Positions 33,358 to 42,450 of a stretch of 64,000 nt of DNA are shown in pieces. Within the stretch, counting starts at the first letter, position 1. Each line of letters begins with the position of its first letter. This DNA comes from JALONH01 sp046329235 (lineage in GTDB: Bacteria > Bacteroidota > Bacteroidia > Cytophagales > Cytophagaceae). A program made the position numbers and the translations under genes. The stretch is from contig JAXLVA010000001.1 of NCBI GenBank assembly GCA_046329235.1, positions 682,001-746,000 of the forward strand. Direction: 5' to 3'. The notes beneath the pieces were generated by a model. That model ran no database searches. It was not told where the DNA came from and saw nothing but the letters and a program-made list of their open reading frames with translations.

Positions 33358-33369
33358 AGGTTCTTATCC

Positions 33370-34182
33370 TTATTTAGAGAAAGGAGTCGTTGTATTATCT
33401 TCTTGAATGATGCTATTAGGTTGAAGTGACTCAACTACGGTAGCATCCATTGCTAGGCTGATGCGCTCATGAGCTACATCGTTTGTTACAAGAGTTATGA
33501 CATCACGGTTGTAACCATCAGCAGTAGGAGCGTAAGTAAACTCCAAACGTGCGGATTTACCAGGAAGAATGTATGTAATCACATCGGATGATTTTTCTTT
33601 GTATAATTTGTAAGAGATACAGTTACAAGCGACCTTGCCATCCTTAATGAATAAAGTGTCTTTACCTTGGTTCGTCACTTTAATAGAATAAAGTCCTTTT
33701 TGACCTCTTTCTACTTTACCGATATTTAAATTATTTTTTTCTAATACGATTTTAGAGGACGTTTTAATTTGATCAGCAGTAGGAACCGGTGCTACATAGT
33801 TATCTACAATACCTTTAATAGTTAACATCTTAACTAAATCATCTTTGTAGTAAACCATTACGTTTTTAATGAATGGTCCCGGTCTGCCGGAGCTGTTAAA
33901 TTGAGCTGTAATAACTCCTTTTTGTCCTGGAAGGATAGGAGTAGTAGTATAAGATGGAGTAGTACAACCGCAAGATGCGCGTACATTTTGAGGTCCTAGG
34001 ACAATGGTATCTTTTCCTGTGTTGGTAAATTCGAAGGTATGAGTAGCTAAATCGCCCTCTTTTACCATTCCGAAGTCAAATTTATCCACCGGAAAATCGA
34101 ATCCTTTGTTGTCTGTTTGAGCTAAAGTGCTGAAAACGATGGCACAAATAAGGAATAATGATGAGCTAAGTTTCTTAAACAT
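33370..34182 (-). CDS. DUF1573 exported protein
   Basis: The 270-residue protein has a signal peptide (to about residue 21, STLAQ) and two DUF1573-type Ig-like modules: FDFGMVKEGDLATHTFEFTNTGKDTIVL...RASCGCTTPSY (residues 35-75) and LNIGKVERGQKGLYSIKVTNQGKDTLFI...VACNCISY (about 150-195). The C-x-C pairs after each strand set are a family feature. It is exported to the periplasm or surface; function unknown. Expression is probably from its own promoter at 34228-34257. Confidence 0.85.
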   Translation of the reverse strand: MFKKLSSSLFLICAIVFSTLAQTDNKGFDFPVDKFDFGMVKEGDLATHTFEFTNTGKDTIVLGPQNVRASCGCTTPSYTTTPILPGQKGVITAQFNSSGRPGPFIKNVMVYYKDDLVKMLTIKGIVDNYVAPVPTADQIKTSSKIVLEKNNLNIGKVERGQKGLYSIKVTNQGKDTLFIKDGKVACNCISYKLYKEKSSDVITYILPGKSARLEFTYAPTADGYNRDVITLVTNDVAHERISLAMDATVVESLQPNSIIQEDNTTTPFSK

Positions 34183-34227
34183 AGTTACTTATAATGTAAT
34201 AAACGGTCTTTTTTATTCTGATAGAAA

Positions 34228-34257
34228 CAAATATACATAAATTATACCAAGAACAAC
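34228..34257 (-). promoter_or_regulatory. Bacteroidota-type promoter of the DUF1573 gene
   Basis: On the minus strand GTTG (34257-34254), 18 bases, then TATATTTG (34235-34228), which matches TAnnTTTG. The predicted start is near 34222, a 40-base leader. Confidence 0.5.
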
Positions 34258-34335
34258 GTTAAAAGGTTCCCACACGTAAAAACATGGAAAAACGGCATTA
34301 ATTTAATAGTTTTGTAAATTGTTGGTAAACCATAA

Positions 34336-36750
34336 GTGACGAACGTGAATACAAGTGAATTAACCGGAGAACAGTCTCTTACTAAGGAAGAAATACTTAA
34401 TGATTATCGTATTGCCTGCGAAAGCAGACAAGCAAGTATTTTAGCCCGTAAAGAAGTGTTCATGGGTAAAGCAAAGTTTGGAATTTTTGGAACCGGGAAA
34501 GAATTAGCTCAAATATGTATGGCTAAGTATTTTCGTCCGGGAGATTTTCGCTCAGGGTATTATAGGGATCAAACCTTTATGATGGCCATAGGTGAACTAT
34601 CTATTGAACAGTATTTCGCTCAGTTATACGCTCATGCTGATATTGAACACGATCCTCATTCCGGAGGTCGTATGATGATAGGGCATTATTCAACAAGAAA
34701 TTTGGATGAAAAAGGTCGATTCAAAGATCTTACAAAAATAAAATCTTCCACCCCGGATATTTCTCCTACGGGTGCTCAAATGCCTCGCTTAGTTGGTTTA
34801 GCATGGGCCTCAAAACTGTTCCGTCAAAATCCGGAGTTACATGGTATGACTCAATTCAGTCACCATGGTAATGAAGTGGCTTTTGGTACCATTGGAAATG
34901 GTGCCGTGGCGGAAGGTGTATTCTTTGAAGCGATGAATGCTGCCGGAGTATTACAAATTCCTATGTTGGTTTCCATCTGGGACGATAGCTATGCGATTTC
35001 TGTAACACAAGAATATCAAACGACTAAGAATGATATCTCTTCTATGTTTGAAGGTTTCCGTAGAGACCATAACGAGAAGGGGATTGAAATATTTAAAGCT
35101 AAAGGTTGGGATTACGAAGAGCTATGTTATGCTTATCGTGAAGGTTCACGTTTGTGTCGTGAGCAGCACATACCTGTGTTGTTACACGTGTATGAAATGA
35201 CTCAACCTATGGGACACTCAACTTCAGGTTCCCATGAGCGCTACAAATCGAAAGAGCGTTTAGGTTGGGAAGAGGAGTATGATTGCAATAAGAAATTTAA
35301 AGATTGGATTCTTCAAAACGGTATTGCCGGTATTGAAGAAGTCGAAGAGATAGAAAGAAATGCTTTACAACACGTTCGAGAGTCACGTGTACGTGCTTGG
35401 GAGAATTATTTAAAATCAGTAAAAGGAGATCAACAATTAGCTGTTGATGCATTGAAGAAGCTAGCTTCTGAAAGTGAACATGTTTCTGAGTTATTGGCTA
35501 TGGCTTCTCACTTAGAAAAAGAACCGAATCCGTATCGTTCGGATTCCGTTAAAGCAATGAAGAAAGCGCTTCGCTTAACCGTACATGAAAGTTCTTCTAC
35601 ACATGAAGAAATTCGTGCTTGGGTGAAGCGAGTAGCAAAAGAAAATTACGAGCGCTACAATTCCTACTTATATAGTCAGTCGGAAGAGTCAGCACTCTTG
35701 GTGAAAGAAGTTCCGATTACTTATGATAGTGAATCCCCATTGGTAGATGGTCGTGAGGTGATTCAAAAAAACTTTGATGCCCTATTTGCCAAAGATCCTA
35801 GAGTTTTAGCCTTTGGAGAAGATGTAGGAGGAATTGGTGATGTGAACCAAGGATTTGTTGGTTTACAAGAGAAATACGGAGAGATTCGTATCTCCGATAC
35901 AGGTATCAGAGAAACTACCATTATTGGACAAGCTATTGGTGCTGCTATGAGAGGTTTGAGACCCATAGCAGAAGTTCAATACTTAGATTATATTTATTTC
36001 TGTATTCAAATATTGGCAGATGATGTAGCATCACTACATTATCGTTCCGCTGGTGGTCATAAAGCACCGTTGATTGTTCGTACACGCGGACACCGTTTAG
36101 AAGGGATGTTCCATTCAGGATCACCAATGCAAATGATTTTAGGTGCTATACGTGGAATGTTCTTCTGTGTGCCAAGAAACTTAACACAAGCAGCAGGTAT
36201 GTATAATACGTTGATGAAAGGGGATGAACCTGCTTTAGTGATTGAAAGTTTAAATGCGTATCGTTTGAAGGAAAAACTTCCTACTAACTTAGGTGAGTTT
36301 ACGGTACCTATGGGTGTTCCTGAAGTGTTACGTAAAGGAGATGATGTTACGATAGTGACCTATGGTTCTATGTGTCGCATCGTACAAGAAGCGGCTAATG
36401 AATTATCTTCAATGGGTATTTCGGTTGAGATAATTGATGTGCAAACATTGATTCCATTTGATATTCATCACCATATTATAGAATCAATTAAAAAGACCAA
36501 TCGTGTTATTTTTGCAGATGAAGACGTTCAAGGTGGAGCTACGGGTTACATGCTTCAACAAGTTATTGAGAAGCAAAAAGCATGGCAATACTTAGATGCT
36601 GAACCTAGAACTATTTCGGCAAGAGATAACCGTCCTGCGTATTCAACGGATGGAGACTACTATTCTAAGCCAAGTGCCGATGATGTAATTGATGTAGTGT
36701 ATGAAATGATGCACGAAGCAGATCCACATCGTTTTCCAAGTTTGTATTAA
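34336..36750 (+). CDS. Fused alpha/beta E1 component of a 2-oxoacid dehydrogenase complex
   Basis: The 804-residue protein is a head-to-tail fusion of E1-alpha (about residues 20-430; thiamine-diphosphate region GNGAVAEGVFFEAMNAAGVL...WDDSYAIS) and E1-beta (about 475-800; EDVGGIGDVNQGFVGLQEKYG, AEVQYLDYIYF, DVQTLIPFD). It decarboxylates a branched-chain 2-oxoacid or pyruvate and passes the acyl group to the E2 lipoyl domain; branched-chain specificity is the usual annotation but is not provable here. No ATG fits the start; GTG at 34336 or 34345 is needed, with a TAGTTTTG -7 box at 34307. No E2 or E3 gene is adjacent. Confidence 0.9.
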   Translation: MTNVNTSELTGEQSLTKEEILNDYRIACESRQASILARKEVFMGKAKFGIFGTGKELAQICMAKYFRPGDFRSGYYRDQTFMMAIGELSIEQYFAQLYAHADIEHDPHSGGRMMIGHYSTRNLDEKGRFKDLTKIKSSTPDISPTGAQMPRLVGLAWASKLFRQNPELHGMTQFSHHGNEVAFGTIGNGAVAEGVFFEAMNAAGVLQIPMLVSIWDDSYAISVTQEYQTTKNDISSMFEGFRRDHNEKGIEIFKAKGWDYEELCYAYREGSRLCREQHIPVLLHVYEMTQPMGHSTSGSHERYKSKERLGWEEEYDCNKKFKDWILQNGIAGIEEVEEIERNALQHVRESRVRAWENYLKSVKGDQQLAVDALKKLASESEHVSELLAMASHLEKEPNPYRSDSVKAMKKALRLTVHESSSTHEEIRAWVKRVAKENYERYNSYLYSQSEESALLVKEVPITYDSESPLVDGREVIQKNFDALFAKDPRVLAFGEDVGGIGDVNQGFVGLQEKYGEIRISDTGIRETTIIGQAIGAAMRGLRPIAEVQYLDYIYFCIQILADDVASLHYRSAGGHKAPLIVRTRGHRLEGMFHSGSPMQMILGAIRGMFFCVPRNLTQAAGMYNTLMKGDEPALVIESLNAYRLKEKLPTNLGEFTVPMGVPEVLRKGDDVTIVTYGSMCRIVQEAANELSSMGISVEIIDVQTLIPFDIHHHIIESIKKTNRVIFADEDVQGGATGYMLQQVIEKQKAWQYLDAEPRTISARDNRPAYSTDGDYYSKPSADDVIDVVYEMMHEADPHRFPSLY

Positions 36751-36767
36751 TTAATTGATGTGAACAT

Positions 36768-36800
36768 AAAAAAAGACAACTCGAATAGGGTTGTCTTTTT
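36768..36800. terminator. Bidirectional terminator
   Basis: AAAAGACAAC / GTTGTCTTTT (36771-36780, 36790-36799) with a 9-base loop and flanking A and T tracts, between convergent genes. Confidence 0.87.
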
Positions 36801-36822
36801 CTTTTTATATATCTATTTAGAA

Positions 36823-37326
36823 TTACTTCCAAAGAACGAAGGATTCTGTAGTGATCCAAGAACTAAAGTTGCCGGCTCTATCTTTGATTTGAACATCAAA
36901 TCGAACCGTATCTAACGGATATAATGGTCCGGTAGCAAAAGCCGGTTTTAGAAAGGTAATGGAACGAGTGATGGTACCGTCAATAGGACCTTTAGCGGAA
37001 TAAGGAGAAAGCAATGGCAACTTACCATTGTAATCTAAACTTGTAAATACAACTTCCGTGAAAGTGCCTGCATTTTTACGATATACTTTGACAAAGTAAT
37101 CATCTGATTGAGCAGGTTCATTACCTAAATCGCCGTTACCGTCTTGGAATGATATAGTGATATAGGCTGAATCTACACGTGCGAATGTATTGGGGTCAGT
37201 TCCCACAGCCACTCGAAGGGATTTATATTGAATAGTAGGACCTTCCGGATAATCCGGTGCCGTTTTACATCCAATAAGCATGAAACATGCAAAAAGAAGG
37301 GAATAGATTAGTCCTTTCAAAAACAT
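36823..37326 (-). CDS. Lipoprotein with an Ig-like domain
   Basis: The 167-residue protein has a lipoprotein signal: hydrophobic run, then LIGC at residues 17-20. The mature part is one beta-sandwich-like domain with VDSAYITISFQDGNGDLGNEPAQSD, where FxDGNGDLG is a recurring motif in Bacteroidota lipoproteins and may bind calcium, and a closing KDRAGNFSSWITTE. I cannot name a function. It is probably anchored in a membrane facing the periplasm or outside. Single gene, convergent with the E1 fusion. Confidence 0.72.
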   Translation of the reverse strand: MFLKGLIYSLLFACFMLIGCKTAPDYPEGPTIQYKSLRVAVGTDPNTFARVDSAYITISFQDGNGDLGNEPAQSDDYFVKVYRKNAGTFTEVVFTSLDYNGKLPLLSPYSAKGPIDGTITRSITFLKPAFATGPLYPLDTVRFDVQIKDRAGNFSSWITTESFVLWK

Positions 37327-37359
37327 TCTTATTTCTTTGTATAAAGATACGTACTTCTT

Positions 37360-38349
37360 ATGTCATTTCGAAACGAAGTAAAAGACATACTCTTACATAC
37401 CCCTGCAGCTATTAACGATGATTTTTGGTTAGAAGTATTTCTTTATCAATACAATTCCTGTGATATCTATCGTACGTACGCTGATTTTATTCATAAAACA
37501 CCATCGAATGTTCGTTCGGTCATAGAGATACCTTATTTGCCGGTATCATTTTATAAACAATTTGAAGTACTTGGTAAGGGCTTAACTTCTCAAATACAGT
37601 TTCACAGCAGTGGTACTACCGGATCCCAGCGGTCGGTACATCATGTGGCAGATAAAGAATGGTATCGAGTTAGAGCCCGACAGTTATTGGAGTTGAGTTA
37701 TGGGAAGTTGGAGGATTGGGTGATACTGGCGGTATTACCATCGTATCGGGAGAATCCTAACTCCTCTTTGTTATTTATGTTAGATGATTTTATGACTGCC
37801 ACGGGACATGCCTTATCAGGCTATTATCCGGCTGATATGGTGCAGGTAACGGAAGTGATGAATCTGATGGAGCCGAATAAGAAAGTCTTGTTATGGGGTG
37901 TTACCTACGCTTTATTGGATGCTGCTGAATCAGGGTGGAAATTACCGAAGTCAAATCAAGTGACGGTGATGGAAACAGGAGGAATGAAGGGGCGAAGAAA
38001 GGAGCTCACCAGAGAAGAAGTGCATGGGGTGTTGACTGGCGCATGGGGTGTTTCAGGGGTTCATTCTGAGTATGGAATGACGGAGATGTTATCACAGCTT
38101 TATTCTAAGGGAGAAGGGTTGTTTACTCCGGCGCCCGGAGTGTCACTTGTGTTAAGAGATTTACAAGATCCGTTTACAATGGTAGAGAAGGGGAATGGTG
38201 GAGTGAATGTCATGGATGCTGCCAACATAGATGCTTGTTCATTCATTGAACTTCAAGATATTGGAAAGGCCGTGGCGGGAGGTTGGGAGATCTTGGGGCG
38301 AATTGATCAATCAGATACACGCGGATGTAATCTTTTGTACACTGGTTAA
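37360..38349 (+). CDS. LuxE-like acyl-protein synthetase / adenylate-forming enzyme
   Basis: The 329-residue protein resembles the LuxE/PaaK branch of the adenylate-forming superfamily: FHSSGTTGSQRSVHHV (about residues 86-101) is the phosphate-binding P-loop-like motif (SSGTTG), VMETGGMKGRRKELTREEVH (about 208-227) corresponds to the core ETGG region, and SEYGMTEMLSQLYS (about 243-256) to the YGxTE motif. LuxE activates fatty acids as acyl-AMP. In Bacteroidota, stand-alone copies are usually linked to surface lipids or small-molecule pathways; the substrate here is unknown. Confidence 0.85.
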   Translation: MSFRNEVKDILLHTPAAINDDFWLEVFLYQYNSCDIYRTYADFIHKTPSNVRSVIEIPYLPVSFYKQFEVLGKGLTSQIQFHSSGTTGSQRSVHHVADKEWYRVRARQLLELSYGKLEDWVILAVLPSYRENPNSSLLFMLDDFMTATGHALSGYYPADMVQVTEVMNLMEPNKKVLLWGVTYALLDAAESGWKLPKSNQVTVMETGGMKGRRKELTREEVHGVLTGAWGVSGVHSEYGMTEMLSQLYSKGEGLFTPAPGVSLVLRDLQDPFTMVEKGNGGVNVMDAANIDACSFIELQDIGKAVAGGWEILGRIDQSDTRGCNLLYTG

Positions 38350-38425
38350 ATGGTTGGAAATAAGATAAATGAAAAAGATGAGCTATATAAATGCTTAAAA
38401 ATGAAGAAATAGGGTATCCTTAACT

Positions 38426-38455
38426 TTTGAAATTTCACGAATTTGTATATTTTTG
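38426..38455 (+). promoter_or_regulatory. Bacteroidota-type promoter
   Basis: TTTG at 38426-38429, 18 bases, then TATTTTTG at 38448-38455 (TAnnTTTG). It would drive the small lipoprotein gene with a leader of about 30 bases. Confidence 0.55.
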
Positions 38456-38490
38456 TTTAGAATCAGTAACATTAAAACGACCACTACCGA

Positions 38491-38613
38491 ATGAAAGCGA
38501 GAATCGTATTTGTAGCAGCAGCTGTTTTAGCATTAGTAGCAGCATCTTGTGCACCTCATAGAACTTGTCCGACTTATACTAAGCAGACTACTACTGTAGA
38601 GAAGAATTCTTAA
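38491..38613 (+). CDS. Very small lipoprotein (40 residues)
   Basis: This gene is read directly from the sequence: ATG at 38491, 40 codons and TAA at 38611. The peptide has a Lys/Arg N-terminus (MKARIV), a hydrophobic stretch FVAAAVLALVAA and the lipobox-like LVAASC with Cys at residue 20, leaving a mature lipopeptide of about 21 residues, rich in Thr and with a second Cys (RTCPTYTKQTTTVEKNS). A consensus promoter lies upstream and a strong terminator downstream, so it is a complete monocistronic unit. Small Bacteroidota lipoproteins of this kind are often highly expressed; function unknown. Confidence 0.75.
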   Translation: MKARIVFVAAAVLALVAASCAPHRTCPTYTKQTTTVEKNS

Positions 38614-38637
38614 TTAGTATATAGGCTAAAAAGCATT

Positions 38638-38665
38638 AAAAGTCTTTCCATCGGAAAGACTTTTT
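38638..38665 (+). terminator. Terminator of the small lipoprotein gene
   Basis: AAAAGTCTTTCC-ATC-GGAAAGACTTTT, a 12-base perfect stem with a three-base loop and T run. Confidence 0.88.
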
Positions 38666-38780
38666 CGTTTTAGAAGGAATCGACTACGTATTTTTCGCAA
38701 TAGATATGAGTGTTAGCACTGATAACACCTGTTATTTTTTAAACGTATGTTTAATTATAAGACAATTAAACATTACAGTC

Positions 38781-38999
38781 ATGAAAGATTCCATCATAAA
38801 AAAATTAACCATCATTATTGAGGCGGTCAATTATAAAAACATTTCGGAAGAAGTGATGAAGTCTATCCAGGCTTTTGAAAAATCAATCACTTCGAATAAA
38901 GAGATAAAGCTTTCCTTTTCGGAAAATGATTCTAACCAAATAGGGAGTAAGACAGAACGTTTGAGTCCGGAGAGTTGGGGTGATTATTGGACGGTATAA
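38781..38999 (+). CDS. Small hypothetical protein
   Basis: The frame is open from 38706, but the ATG at 38781 (MKDSIIKKL) is the more natural start and gives 72 residues. The N-terminal half is amphipathic helix with Ile/Lys heptads; the C-terminal part is polar and ends SWGDYWTV. No signal peptide or TM. I do not recognise it. A perfect 17-base-stem terminator follows, which supports it being a real, transcribed unit. Confidence 0.5.
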   Translation: MKDSIIKKLTIIIEAVNYKNISEEVMKSIQAFEKSITSNKEIKLSFSENDSNQIGSKTERLSPESWGDYWTV

Positions 39000-39013
39000 A
39001 AAGCTTATTCATA

Positions 39014-39052
39014 AAACCAAAAGGCCTTTCTTTTGGAAAGGCCTTTTGGTTT
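39014..39052. terminator. Bidirectional terminator
   Basis: 39014-39030 pairs perfectly with 39036-39052 (17 bases, AAACCAAAAGGCC.. / ..GGCCTTTTGGTTT) around a TTTTG loop, between convergent genes. Confidence 0.9.
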
Positions 39053-39062
39053 AAGAAATATA

Positions 39063-40652
39063 TTAACGAATAATGGTTAAGTAGATGGGTTTTTCGCCTT
39101 CAGTAATTAGAACATATAAACCGGCATCCAATAATACTCCATTTCGGTCTGTCCCATCCCAAACGATAGGACCTTGTATGGTATTTACTAATTCTCTTTG
39201 GATGTTGTAAACGGAATATTTTACATTCCTCTCGATGTAATAAGAATCCATTACTCCATCACCATTCGGGGTTATTACAGGATCACAATGGTCAATTTTG
39301 TTTAGTGTGAACTTGTCAGTGGCGCTACAAAATTTTGAGTCAATAATTTTGAGCTGATAATTACCGGCTTCTAAATTCTCAACTAATGGATAGGTAATGT
39401 TTTTTTGTGTGGTATTGGTAACTAAGACAAATGAGTAGGGTGGTGTTCCTCCAGAGATGATATTTTGAGAGAAATCGATCTTGTATCCTTTACTACAATC
39501 TTTACTGATAATATCAAGAGTAGAAGGTATGTCGATTTCAATACATGGCAATACTTTTATTTTAAATTCGGTGGACTCGATTCTAATGTTTGGAATATAG
39601 GGATTGTAAACCTTTAATTGATAGGTCCCTGTATCGGTTATTTTAATTGGATGGAATGTTAATGTAGGTGAAGAGGAACTATCGATTACAACTCCATTTT
39701 TTCTCCAAACATACATATTGGAAGATAATGGTGAATCAACAGGATAGCTGATACTTATATCATTTTCAGCTCTAGGAAAAATATCCGGGAATGGCATAAG
39801 TCGTTGAGGAGCATAAATGAATGTGGTGGGTGGGTTTTGTAATACCGGTTGTAAATCTTCAAAAGTGAGTAATGCAGTATGAATGATTAAAGTATTAAGT
39901 GAAGTTTTGTTCTGCATATTTGGAAGTTCAGTGAAAGGATTATCATAAATAACACAAATATTTAAAGGTGTTATCAAATCCAATCCTTTAAAGCTTTTTA
40001 TATTATTACTCCATGCATAAATCGTAGTAAGGTTGGTTAATTTGTTAAGTCCAATGATGGTGTCAATCCCTGTTCTGTGTACGTGTAATTCTGTCAAGTT
40101 CAAATTATTTGAAACATCGATAAAGTTAGTTGCAATGGGATTTTGCCCACAAACCAATTTCTTGAGTGTTGGATATTGAGAAATGGGAGGGAATGCAGTT
40201 AGATTATTATTACTACAGAATATGTAAGAAAGATTAGTTGATCCAGATAAATTGGGAAGAGCTGTTAGCTTGTTATTCACTACTTGAAAGTCTGATAGGT
40301 GCAACAAAGACATATCAGGTAATGATGTTAAATTATTATTATTAGCATAAAAATTTATTAAACCAGTTATTCCTGAAATATCAGGTATCGTAGTTAATTG
40401 ATTATTACTTAAATCTAGGGTTATAATACTTTTAAAATATTCTATTCCGCTTGCATCTACAATATTGGAAAAACGTAAATCTAAGGAACCTGTAAGTAAA
40501 GCTGCTTTAGAAATATCTAATAAGTTTCCTTGCATCACTTGAGGATAGGATGCGATAAGCTTATCTCGTAAGTTATTATCAGGTAGGGCTACTGTTTGCC
40601 CCCAAACCGTATTTAGTATGAAAGTAAGGAATACTATATATATAATTCTCAT
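39063..40652 (-). CDS. Secreted LRR protein with CHU_C (T9SS type B) C-terminal domain
   Basis: The 529-residue protein has a signal peptide (to about residue 19, VWGQ), a leucine-rich-repeat region (residues 50-275) with units such as ITLDLSNNQLTTIPDISG and SLPDMSLLHLSDFQVVNNKL, an Ig-like domain (SSNMYVWRKNGVVIDSSSSPTLTF...DTGTYQLKV), a SprB-like repeat segment and a C-terminal CHU_C domain: PVITPNGDGVMDSYYI...YNIQRELV...WDGTDRNGVLLDAGLYVLI. That last domain is the type B sorting signal for the type IX secretion system. It follows the anti-sigma-like gene by 7 bases and is probably the cargo governed by that cassette. Confidence 0.85.
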   Translation of the reverse strand: MRIIYIVFLTFILNTVWGQTVALPDNNLRDKLIASYPQVMQGNLLDISKAALLTGSLDLRFSNIVDASGIEYFKSIITLDLSNNQLTTIPDISGITGLINFYANNNNLTSLPDMSLLHLSDFQVVNNKLTALPNLSGSTNLSYIFCSNNNLTAFPPISQYPTLKKLVCGQNPIATNFIDVSNNLNLTELHVHRTGIDTIIGLNKLTNLTTIYAWSNNIKSFKGLDLITPLNICVIYDNPFTELPNMQNKTSLNTLIIHTALLTFEDLQPVLQNPPTTFIYAPQRLMPFPDIFPRAENDISISYPVDSPLSSNMYVWRKNGVVIDSSSSPTLTFHPIKITDTGTYQLKVYNPYIPNIRIESTEFKIKVLPCIEIDIPSTLDIISKDCSKGYKIDFSQNIISGGTPPYSFVLVTNTTQKNITYPLVENLEAGNYQLKIIDSKFCSATDKFTLNKIDHCDPVITPNGDGVMDSYYIERNVKYSVYNIQRELVNTIQGPIVWDGTDRNGVLLDAGLYVLITEGEKPIYLTIIR

Positions 40653-40659
40653 TCGGGTA

Positions 40660-41775
40660 CTATCTGATAATGGTTAATTCTACTCTTTCTTTTCGTCCAT
40701 CAGTATAATTAATAAACGCAATATAAACTCCTACCGGAACAGTAGCACCTAGACGGTCTATTCCATTCCATTCAGAGACACCGTATCCAAAGTTATCACT
40801 ATAAATAATATTTCCTGATGGGTCATAGATACTATATGTTCCTTTGGAACCTTGCTCATAATTCAATACCCATTTTTCATTATAATCAGGATTGAAGCTA
40901 TACGATTCGTTTAGACCGCACCATTTTTCAGGTATTATAACTTTTTCCTTATATACACATTCTTTATTATAAGTAATCATTATTTGGTGAGATCCAGCTG
41001 GTAAGCTAGCAAATAAAGCATTGTAACCGGATTGTTTCAATTGATCTAGGGTGAAGTTGTAGATATACGACTTGTCTGCTTCAATTTGGATTTGTCCGTT
41101 TTGTTTCTGATTACAAGAAGGTGTTGTATTTATTCTAAAAACTTTATCACAAACTACTGCATCTACTAGCGGTTTGGTGTTTGTAGAATGATTAAGTATA
41201 ACTAAAGAATCTTTTTTAACATGATCCTGAATCGTTTTAATCTGTTGGTCATTGTGTACAGAATGGGATGAGTTATTATCAGAAGTTGCGTTCGATAGAT
41301 TTTTTGTTTGAATCGGTTTTATTGTATCTGATGTAGGTTTAGTAGTAGTAGTAGTAGTAGTTTTATTTACAACAACAGATTCCACTGGTGTTATGTGATT
41401 TGTAGTTGATTCTTGTTTAATCGAATTGGTGATGGAGGATGTGATATTCGAATCCTGTTTAGATGTATTGGAAGGTGCTAGGTAATAAGTAGCAAGACCA
41501 ATAATTGTAACAACAGATGCAGAGATATAGGATATATTTTTCCAATTAACAGGAGATTTATATTCTATATTTTTAATATCCTTACCAATTGTATTTTTTA
41601 ATTCTACAAGTGAAGCATAATAGATAGCTTCGTTTACTATTCGTGCTTCGTTGACTTTGGATGCAAGAACCGCATCTTGTTTGATTTTTTCTTCAAAAAT
41701 CAATCTATCTTGGTCGGACAATAAGCCGTTAAGATATTGGTCAATTTGATCGGATATGATTTCTTCAGAATTCAA
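40660..41775 (-). CDS. Anti-sigma-like membrane protein with a sorting-domain-like C-terminus
   Basis: The 371-residue protein begins like an anti-sigma factor (IDQYLNGLLSDQDRLIFEEKIKQDAVLASKVNEAR, about residues 11-45), has one TM helix (about 80-96, ISYISASVVTIIGLATYYL) and a low-complexity Thr/Lys/Asn linker (including six Thr encoded by GTA repeats on the plus strand). It then has a periplasmic beta domain and finally YSIYDPSGNIIYSDNF...WNGIDRLGATVPVGVYIAFI, which resembles the CHU_C/FlgD-like domain of the neighbouring secreted protein; both end LTIIR. The stop of the sigma-factor gene overlaps its start by 4 bases. Sequestering the sigma factor is inferred from position. Confidence 0.72.
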   Translation of the reverse strand: MNSEEIISDQIDQYLNGLLSDQDRLIFEEKIKQDAVLASKVNEARIVNEAIYYASLVELKNTIGKDIKNIEYKSPVNWKNISYISASVVTIIGLATYYLAPSNTSKQDSNITSSITNSIKQESTTNHITPVESVVVNKTTTTTTTKPTSDTIKPIQTKNLSNATSDNNSSHSVHNDQQIKTIQDHVKKDSLVILNHSTNTKPLVDAVVCDKVFRINTTPSCNQKQNGQIQIEADKSYIYNFTLDQLKQSGYNALFASLPAGSHQIMITYNKECVYKEKVIIPEKWCGLNESYSFNPDYNEKWVLNYEQGSKGTYSIYDPSGNIIYSDNFGYGVSEWNGIDRLGATVPVGVYIAFINYTDGRKERVELTIIR

Positions 41776-42344
41776 TTTTTTAGTATAGTTAAAGCTTCTT
41801 TGTTATCGGAAACTATTTTGGTGAAATATTTTTTGCAACGATAATGTTGGTTCTTGGCTACTTTTTCGTCTTTGAATCCCATGAGTTGAGATATTTCTTT
41901 CATACTCTTTTTTTCAAAAACAACGTAGGATAGTATTTGCTTACAGTTTTCCTCTAGTTTATTAAATAACGTATGAAACAAATGTAACTGTTCACCGGTA
42001 ATTAGATCATTCAGATGGTCTGATTCATCTTGGATATTGTCATCTACAAAAGAAGAGGATACCACCTTTTGTTTTTTTCGTGCTATATCTATCCATGCAT
42101 TTTTTGCTACTCTGAATAGAAAACCATCTAAATCGTATTCTTCTTTATATTTTCCAGTTTTGATATATTGAAAAAGAACAATCACTGCATCTTGAAAGAC
42201 GTCATTTGCATCATCTAAAGTCCCAGAGTTCATTAATATAAACTTCCGTATCTTTCTCAGAGGGTCTTTATATAAATATTCTAAAGCTTCATTATTTTTG
42301 CCTGTACGTATACATTCAATAATGATTTTTGAATTGTCCTTCAT
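41772..42344 (-). CDS. ECF-type RNA polymerase sigma factor
   Basis: The 190-residue protein has sigma region 2 (SGTLDDANDVFQDAVIVLFQYIKTGKYKEEYDLDGFLFRVAKNAWIDIARKKQ, about residues 40-92) and sigma region 4 (NKLEENCKQILSYVVFEKKSMKEISQLMGFKDEKVAKNQHYRCKKYF, about 130-177), with the helix-turn-helix at MKEISQLMG. Spacing and size are those of ECF sigma factors. It is first of a three-gene run with an anti-sigma-like protein and a T9SS cargo, and divergent from a PorP/SprF-like gene, so these are its likely targets. Confidence 0.9.
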   Translation of the reverse strand: MKDNSKIIIECIRTGKNNEALEYLYKDPLRKIRKFILMNSGTLDDANDVFQDAVIVLFQYIKTGKYKEEYDLDGFLFRVAKNAWIDIARKKQKVVSSSFVDDNIQDESDHLNDLITGEQLHLFHTLFNKLEENCKQILSYVVFEKKSMKEISQLMGFKDEKVAKNQHYRCKKYFTKIVSDNKEALTILKN

Positions 42345-42450
42345 TGTTTAAACTACGAATTGCTCATAAAAAGGTCAGCACTAATTTTACTAAAAAAATT
42401 TTATTTATTTCAGATAAATTTACAATTTACGCTTCTATTCTTACATACAA

